This document shows, in pieces, positions 60,112 through 64,000 of a stretch of DNA of 64,000 bases (positions are counted from its first letter, which is position 1; every line of letters starts with the position of its first letter). The notes beneath the pieces were generated by a model. The model searched no databases. It was given only the letters and a program-made list of their open reading frames with translations, and had not been told where the DNA came from. Origin of the DNA: Methylotenera versatilis 7 (GTDB lineage Bacteria; Pseudomonadota; Gammaproteobacteria; Burkholderiales; Methylophilaceae); contig NZ_JUGF01000002.1 of assembly GCF_000799165.1 (NCBI RefSeq), forward strand, positions 806,001-870,000, given 5' to 3'. Made by a program: the position numbers and the translations under genes.

Positions 60112-60855
60112 ATGAACGACAACCAACTTCTACGTTACAGCCGCCATATTTTATTGCCTCAAATTGGTTATGAGGGGCAAGAAAAGATAGTGAATAGCCA
60201 TGCATTGATTGTGGGCGCAGGTGGTTTAGGTGCGCCTGTTGCGTTGTATTTGGCTGCTAGTGGCGTAGGCAAGCTGACGCTTTGCGATTTTGACGTGGTG
60301 GACTTAACCAATTTGCAGCGGCAGATTATTCACACGACGCAAAGTGTTGGCGTAAATAAAGCCGTTTCGGCGCAGCATGCAATCGATGCGATTAACCCTG
60401 ATATTGTGGTACAAACCATTCAACAAAAATCGACAGAAGTTGAATTTGCGCAATTGGCAGAAAATGTAGATGTGGTGATTGATTGCAGTGATAATTTTGC
60501 CACGCGTTATGCGCTTAATCGGGTGTGTTTAAAGCTTAAAAAGCCATTGGTTTCAGGTGCCGCGATTGGATTTGAGGGGCAAATAACGGTATTTGATTTT
60601 AGAAATGCATCTAGCCCTTGTTATCACTGTCTGTATCCGGATGTTGGCAGTGATGCCGAAATGCGTTGTGCTGATAATGGCGTGTTTGCGCCGCTGGTGG
60701 GCATGATAGGCACAGCTCAGGCGGCTGAAGCCTTAAAGTTAATCATGCATTTGGGTGAAAGCTTACAGGGCCGTTTGCTGTTATTAGATACGTTGAGTAT
60801 GCAGTGGCGCACCATTAAGTTATCGCGTGACCATGCCTGTGCGGTTTGCAGTTAA
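60112..60855 (+). CDS. moeB: Adenylyltransferase of MoeB/ThiF family
   Basis: E1-like enzyme that adenylates the C-terminal glycine of a sulfur-carrier protein (MoaD or ThiS). The ATP-binding motif is GAGGLGAPVALYLAASGVG, the substrate Asp is in DFDVVDLTNLQRQ, and two CxxC pairs for zinc are CYHCLYP and CAVCS. 247 residues, with no rhodanese tail, so it is MoeB/ThiF-like. The next gene is a ThiO-like oxidase on the other strand, which makes a thiamine role possible. It begins two bases after the pilin gene, but a functional link to pili is unlikely. Confidence 0.9.
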   Translation: MNDNQLLRYSRHILLPQIGYEGQEKIVNSHALIVGAGGLGAPVALYLAASGVGKLTLCDFDVVDLTNLQRQIIHTTQSVGVNKAVSAQHAIDAINPDIVVQTIQQKSTEVEFAQLAENVDVVIDCSDNFATRYALNRVCLKLKKPLVSGAAIGFEGQITVFDFRNASSPCYHCLYPDVGSDAEMRCADNGVFAPLVGMIGTAQAAEALKLIMHLGESLQGRLLLLDTLSMQWRTIKLSRDHACAVCS

Positions 60856-60874
60856 CGCTAAATCTAGACTAAAC

Positions 60875-61918
60875 CTAAATCTTTGTTTCTGGCAGATCGT
60901 CACACATTATTGCCGCAATCCGTCGCGCACTGGCGGGCGCCATGGTGAGACCGTAACGAAAGTGTCCGGTATTTAAAAACAGGTTTTTAATACTTGGGTG
61001 TGCAGCAATAGTCGGCAGGTTATCTGGTGTGCCTGGCCGCAAACCGCTCCAGTGTTTGAGTATGGGGGCATGCTTTAAGCTGGGTAAGATGTTTTCAGCT
61101 TTTGTTTGCATCTCTTTTTTTACAGCCTCAGTCGTGTTTTTATCAAAACCGACGTCTTCTAGTGTGCTGCCGGCAAGCAGTAAGCCATCTTTTCTTGGTA
61201 CAAGGTAAAAGCCATTCGCGTAAACAATGTGCGCTAGTTTTTCGCCTGTTTGTTGGTACAGTAAAATCTGGCCGCGCATGGGTTTAACGTTGAGGTCTTG
61301 CCCTGTGTTTTTTAATAGCTCAAAGCTCCATGCGCCAGATGTGACGACAAATTGATCTGCTATCAATGTTTCATCTGCAGTGGTTTGCCAAGTATTTAAA
61401 TGGCCATTTTCTAGTTCAGCAGGATTAAGTGGCTTTAATTCTGTGCGCTCTAATAATGTAACGCCACTTTGCAACAAAGCTTGGCGTAATGCTTTCAGTA
61501 ACTGCGGTGGGCGAGCCTGCGCCACATTGGGTAAGAATAAACCAAATGCATTTTTTTGGTAAGGAATGGCATTTTTTTCACACCAGGCAATCGCTTGATT
61601 TTCATCGAATGGATGCTGAATCTGCATACCACATACCAAATGTTCAGGGTCAATTCCTGTTTTTGTGAGTAAGTACTCACAAAGTTTTTGATAGATTGCC
61701 GCGCCTTCAATTGCTAGTTGATTGACTGCGTCTTTATACATCCAAGGCAACAGCGGAAATAGAATGCCGGCACCCGCCCATGATGATTCGCCCGATGTCT
61801 GGCTGGCGACTACATTGCGTTCGACTAATGTTACTTTACAGCCGCGCTCAATTAGTTCTAACGCCGTCAGGCAGCCTACAATGCCGCCGCCTACAACAAT
61901 TACTTTTTTGTTAATCAA
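60875..61918 (-). CDS. thiO: FAD-dependent oxidoreductase, glycine oxidase (ThiO)-like
   Basis: DAO-family flavoenzyme; ThiO oxidises glycine to iminoglycine for the thiazole ring of thiamine. The FAD motif is VIVVGGGIVGCLTALELIERG, then TSGESSWAGAGILFPLLPW, and the C-terminal GLRPGTPDNLPTIAAHPSIKNLFLNTGHFRYGLTMAPASARRIA. The start is TTG 61918, as a stop codon lies upstream and no ATG or GTG is better placed. 347 residues. It converges with moeB, whose product could activate ThiS. A related D-amino-acid oxidase is the alternative. Confidence 0.85.
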   Translation of the reverse strand: MINKKVIVVGGGIVGCLTALELIERGCKVTLVERNVVASQTSGESSWAGAGILFPLLPWMYKDAVNQLAIEGAAIYQKLCEYLLTKTGIDPEHLVCGMQIQHPFDENQAIAWCEKNAIPYQKNAFGLFLPNVAQARPPQLLKALRQALLQSGVTLLERTELKPLNPAELENGHLNTWQTTADETLIADQFVVTSGAWSFELLKNTGQDLNVKPMRGQILLYQQTGEKLAHIVYANGFYLVPRKDGLLLAGSTLEDVGFDKNTTEAVKKEMQTKAENILPSLKHAPILKHWSGLRPGTPDNLPTIAAHPSIKNLFLNTGHFRYGLTMAPASARRIAAIMCDDLPETKI

Positions 61919-61942
61919 TTTTTATGCCTAATATTGAATGAG

Positions 61943-63919
61943 TTAGCGACCGGTTAATAAGAATTTTTCGGCACTACTTAAGTCTGCAGGCCTGCCCAAT
62001 AATACCAATATATCGCCTACATCAATCACAATGTCGGGGCGCGGTAGAATGTCTTCCAGCATATTGGGTCGGCGTATGTGTTGCAACTCTACATTAAAGC
62101 TGACGAAATCAATTTGATCTAGATGCATATTTGTCATAAAAGCTTCTTTGGTCACTTCAACGGAATGCAATCTAATTTGATGTGCTTCGGTGGCTTCAGT
62201 GGAAAGGTCGGATATGCCATGAAAATAGCCTTGAAACATTTTGTAGCGCTCTTCGCGGAATAAACGAATACGCTTAACCACGCGATTTAATGGAATGCCC
62301 AATAATACCAATGCATGTGAAGCCAACATTAAACTGCCCTCCAGCACCTCAGGCACGACTTCGGTGGCGCCGGCATCTCTAAACGCATCAATGTCTGCAT
62401 CATCATAGGTGCGTACAATAACGGGTAAGTTTGGGTAATTTTCTTTTACGATGTGCAACACCTTCAATGATGCACGCATATCAGAATAACTAACGATAAG
62501 GGCTTTAGCTCGCTCACTACCAGCGGCCTCCAGCACAAGGCGACGGCTTGCATCGCCATACATCACATGTTGCCCGGCTTGTGCTGCATCGTGTACGCGG
62601 GTTGGATCAATATCCAGCGCGATAAAAGGGATGTTTTCCTCTTTTAAAAAACGACCCAAATATTGGCCGCTACGACCATAACCACAAATAATCACATGGT
62701 CTTTAAGATTTTTGGTGACGCTGACAATTTCATCCACCACTTGTCCACTGTTGCGCGTGTAGCTTTTAACTAGCTTGCGTGCGATACGGCCATTGTATTG
62801 AATGATAAACGGCGCGATTACCATGGATAAAAGTGAGGCTGCCAGTACCACTTGCAGCTCATCTCCGCCAATTAACTTTTGCTCTAAACCTAAGGCTAAA
62901 ATCACAAAGCTAAACTCACCTGCTTGCGCTAATACAACACCTGTGCGGATGCCTACGCCTAATTCAAACCCAAACAATCGGCTTAAAACAGCGATAACTA
63001 TGCCTTTAAATAAGACAAAGCCGACCAATAATGCCAGCACTAAGCCAGCGTGACTAATGAGTTGATGGAAATCAAGCAACATGCCAACAGTAATAAAAAA
63101 CAGGCCGAGTAAGATGTCGCGGAAAGATGCAATGTCTGATTCTACTTGGTAGCGATAGCGTGTTTCAGAAATAAGCATGCCAGCGATGAAAGCGCCCAGT
63201 GCATACGATAAACCGGCCAATTTTGTGGCAAAAGCCAATAACAACGTGACCATTAGCACGTTCATGACAAATAATTCGCGCGAATGTTGTCGTGCAACGA
63301 TGCTAAACCAATAGCTCACAATGGTTTTGCCAAATTTAAACAATACAAATAGCAATACAACGGTTTTTATGAGTGATAAAGCTAAGGTTGTGCCAAAATC
63401 ACCTGATTGCGCACCAAGTGCGGGAATGAGCACCAAAATAGGAATAACGGCTAAATCTTGAAACAGCAGAATGCCGATACTTAAGCGACCGTGACGTGAA
63501 TTTAGGTCCACACGCTCAATTAATATTTTGGACACAATCGCAGTAGATGACATGGTTAATGCGCCACCAATGACAAACGCGGTTGGCAAACTTAATCCGG
63601 CCAGCCAGCCTGCCAATATCGCTACACCCATTGTAATAATGACTTGTGCGCCACCTAAGCCAAACAGGGTTTTGCGCATGGCATATAACTTGGGTAAGCT
63701 AAACTCTAAGCCAATACTAAACATTAAAAATACGATACCAAACTCGGCTACATGGCGACCACTGATGGTATCAGGCAGTAAATTGAGTGCGTAAGGGCCA
63801 AATACCACGCCGACAAAAAAATAGGCCAACAGGGCAGGCATGCGTAATGCGCGAAAAAGCGCAACAGCCAACACTGAGCTAGTGAGTAACAATAATACGT
63901 TGGGTAAGGAATCAAACAT
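61943..63919 (-). CDS. Monovalent cation/proton antiporter, CPA2 family (KefB/YbaL-like)
   Basis: Membrane K+ or Na+/H+ antiporter with cytosolic gating. About 12 membrane spans fill residues 1-380, with GGALTMSSTAIVSKIL and GQDLAVIPILVLIPALG-like segments of the family. A RCK/TrkA-N domain follows (about 405-530, VIICGYGRSGQYLGRFL and DIDPTRVHDA), then a TrkA-C domain (about 570-655). 658 residues, complete. The Cys-loop used by glutathione-gated KefC is not obvious, so the YbaL/KefB-like name is approximate. It begins after a short 24-base gap from thiO and is probably expressed independently. The last 81 bases of the window, 63920-64000, hold no gene. Confidence 0.9.
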   Translation of the reverse strand: MFDSLPNVLLLLTSSVLAVALFRALRMPALLAYFFVGVVFGPYALNLLPDTISGRHVAEFGIVFLMFSIGLEFSLPKLYAMRKTLFGLGGAQVIITMGVAILAGWLAGLSLPTAFVIGGALTMSSTAIVSKILIERVDLNSRHGRLSIGILLFQDLAVIPILVLIPALGAQSGDFGTTLALSLIKTVVLLFVLFKFGKTIVSYWFSIVARQHSRELFVMNVLMVTLLLAFATKLAGLSYALGAFIAGMLISETRYRYQVESDIASFRDILLGLFFITVGMLLDFHQLISHAGLVLALLVGFVLFKGIVIAVLSRLFGFELGVGIRTGVVLAQAGEFSFVILALGLEQKLIGGDELQVVLAASLLSMVIAPFIIQYNGRIARKLVKSYTRNSGQVVDEIVSVTKNLKDHVIICGYGRSGQYLGRFLKEENIPFIALDIDPTRVHDAAQAGQHVMYGDASRRLVLEAAGSERAKALIVSYSDMRASLKVLHIVKENYPNLPVIVRTYDDADIDAFRDAGATEVVPEVLEGSLMLASHALVLLGIPLNRVVKRIRLFREERYKMFQGYFHGISDLSTEATEAHQIRLHSVEVTKEAFMTNMHLDQIDFVSFNVELQHIRRPNMLEDILPRPDIVIDVGDILVLLGRPADLSSAEKFLLTGR

Positions 63920-64000
63920 TTAGCTTTTTATCAAATGGCTTTATTCATATTATTAAGAAAAACTAAGAACCTCTTTAGCACGGTTTATTTAATATAGTCA

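Overview
The window looks like the chromosome of a low-GC betaproteobacterial methylotroph of the Methylophilaceae, most like Methylotenera. Three things suggest this: betaproteobacterial housekeeping gene order (rplM-rpsI-argC-bactofilin-erpA, and a murein peptidase plus anmK divergent from tyrS), a methanol-oxidation accessory cluster (mxaRSACKL), and the rRNA sequences. No database search was possible, so the genus is an inference.

Layout. 1-15.4 kb is core genome: spoT (5' end outside the window), recG, ubiC-ubiA, rplM-rpsI, argC, a coiled-coil membrane protein, a bactofilin, erpA, a lipoprotein esterase, gltA, anmK, an M23 murein peptidase and tyrS. 15.4-21.6 kb is a complete rRNA operon (16S, tRNA-Ile, tRNA-Ala, 23S, 5S) driven by three tandem near-identical promoters. 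21.7-32.3 kb is the rimP-nusA-infB-rbfA-truB operon, rpsO, pnp, dksA and folD. 32.3-32.65 kb holds tRNA-Pro, tRNA-Arg and tRNA-His.

32.6-38.26 kb is an integrated element of about 5.6 kb in the 3' half of tRNA-His, bounded by a perfect 46-bp direct repeat. It carries a tyrosine integrase, a DUF4224 protein, a Rep_trans (RstA-like) replication initiator, a protein with a HEPN-like RX4H motif coupled to the integrase, two unknown small proteins, and a full-length dGTPase that is a plausible anti-phage cargo. Perfect palindromes lie at its left end and in its divergent control region. This is the best candidate in the window for an undescribed system.

38.3-45.4 kb has a MocR-type regulator divergent from mxaRSACKL, which lacks the structural genes mxaFJGI on the upstream side. 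mxaR and mxaS differ visibly in base and codon use from mxaACKL. 45.5-60.1 kb has a sigma-54 response regulator, a 122-bp nested palindrome, and a reduced MSHA-type pilus or secretion cluster in the order M-L-N-E-G-I-J-K. That cluster ends in a large Cys-rich pilin-like protein and one type IV prepilin. 60.1-63.9 kb has a MoeB/ThiF E1-like enzyme, a glycine-oxidase-type flavoenzyme and a KefB-like cation/proton antiporter.

Working together: SpoT (ppGpp), DksA, and GC-rich discriminators at the rRNA promoters lie within 32 kb and form a coherent stringent-control set. The mxa and msh clusters are accessory assembly machines whose main structural subunits (MxaF/MxaI, major pilin) are not in this window.
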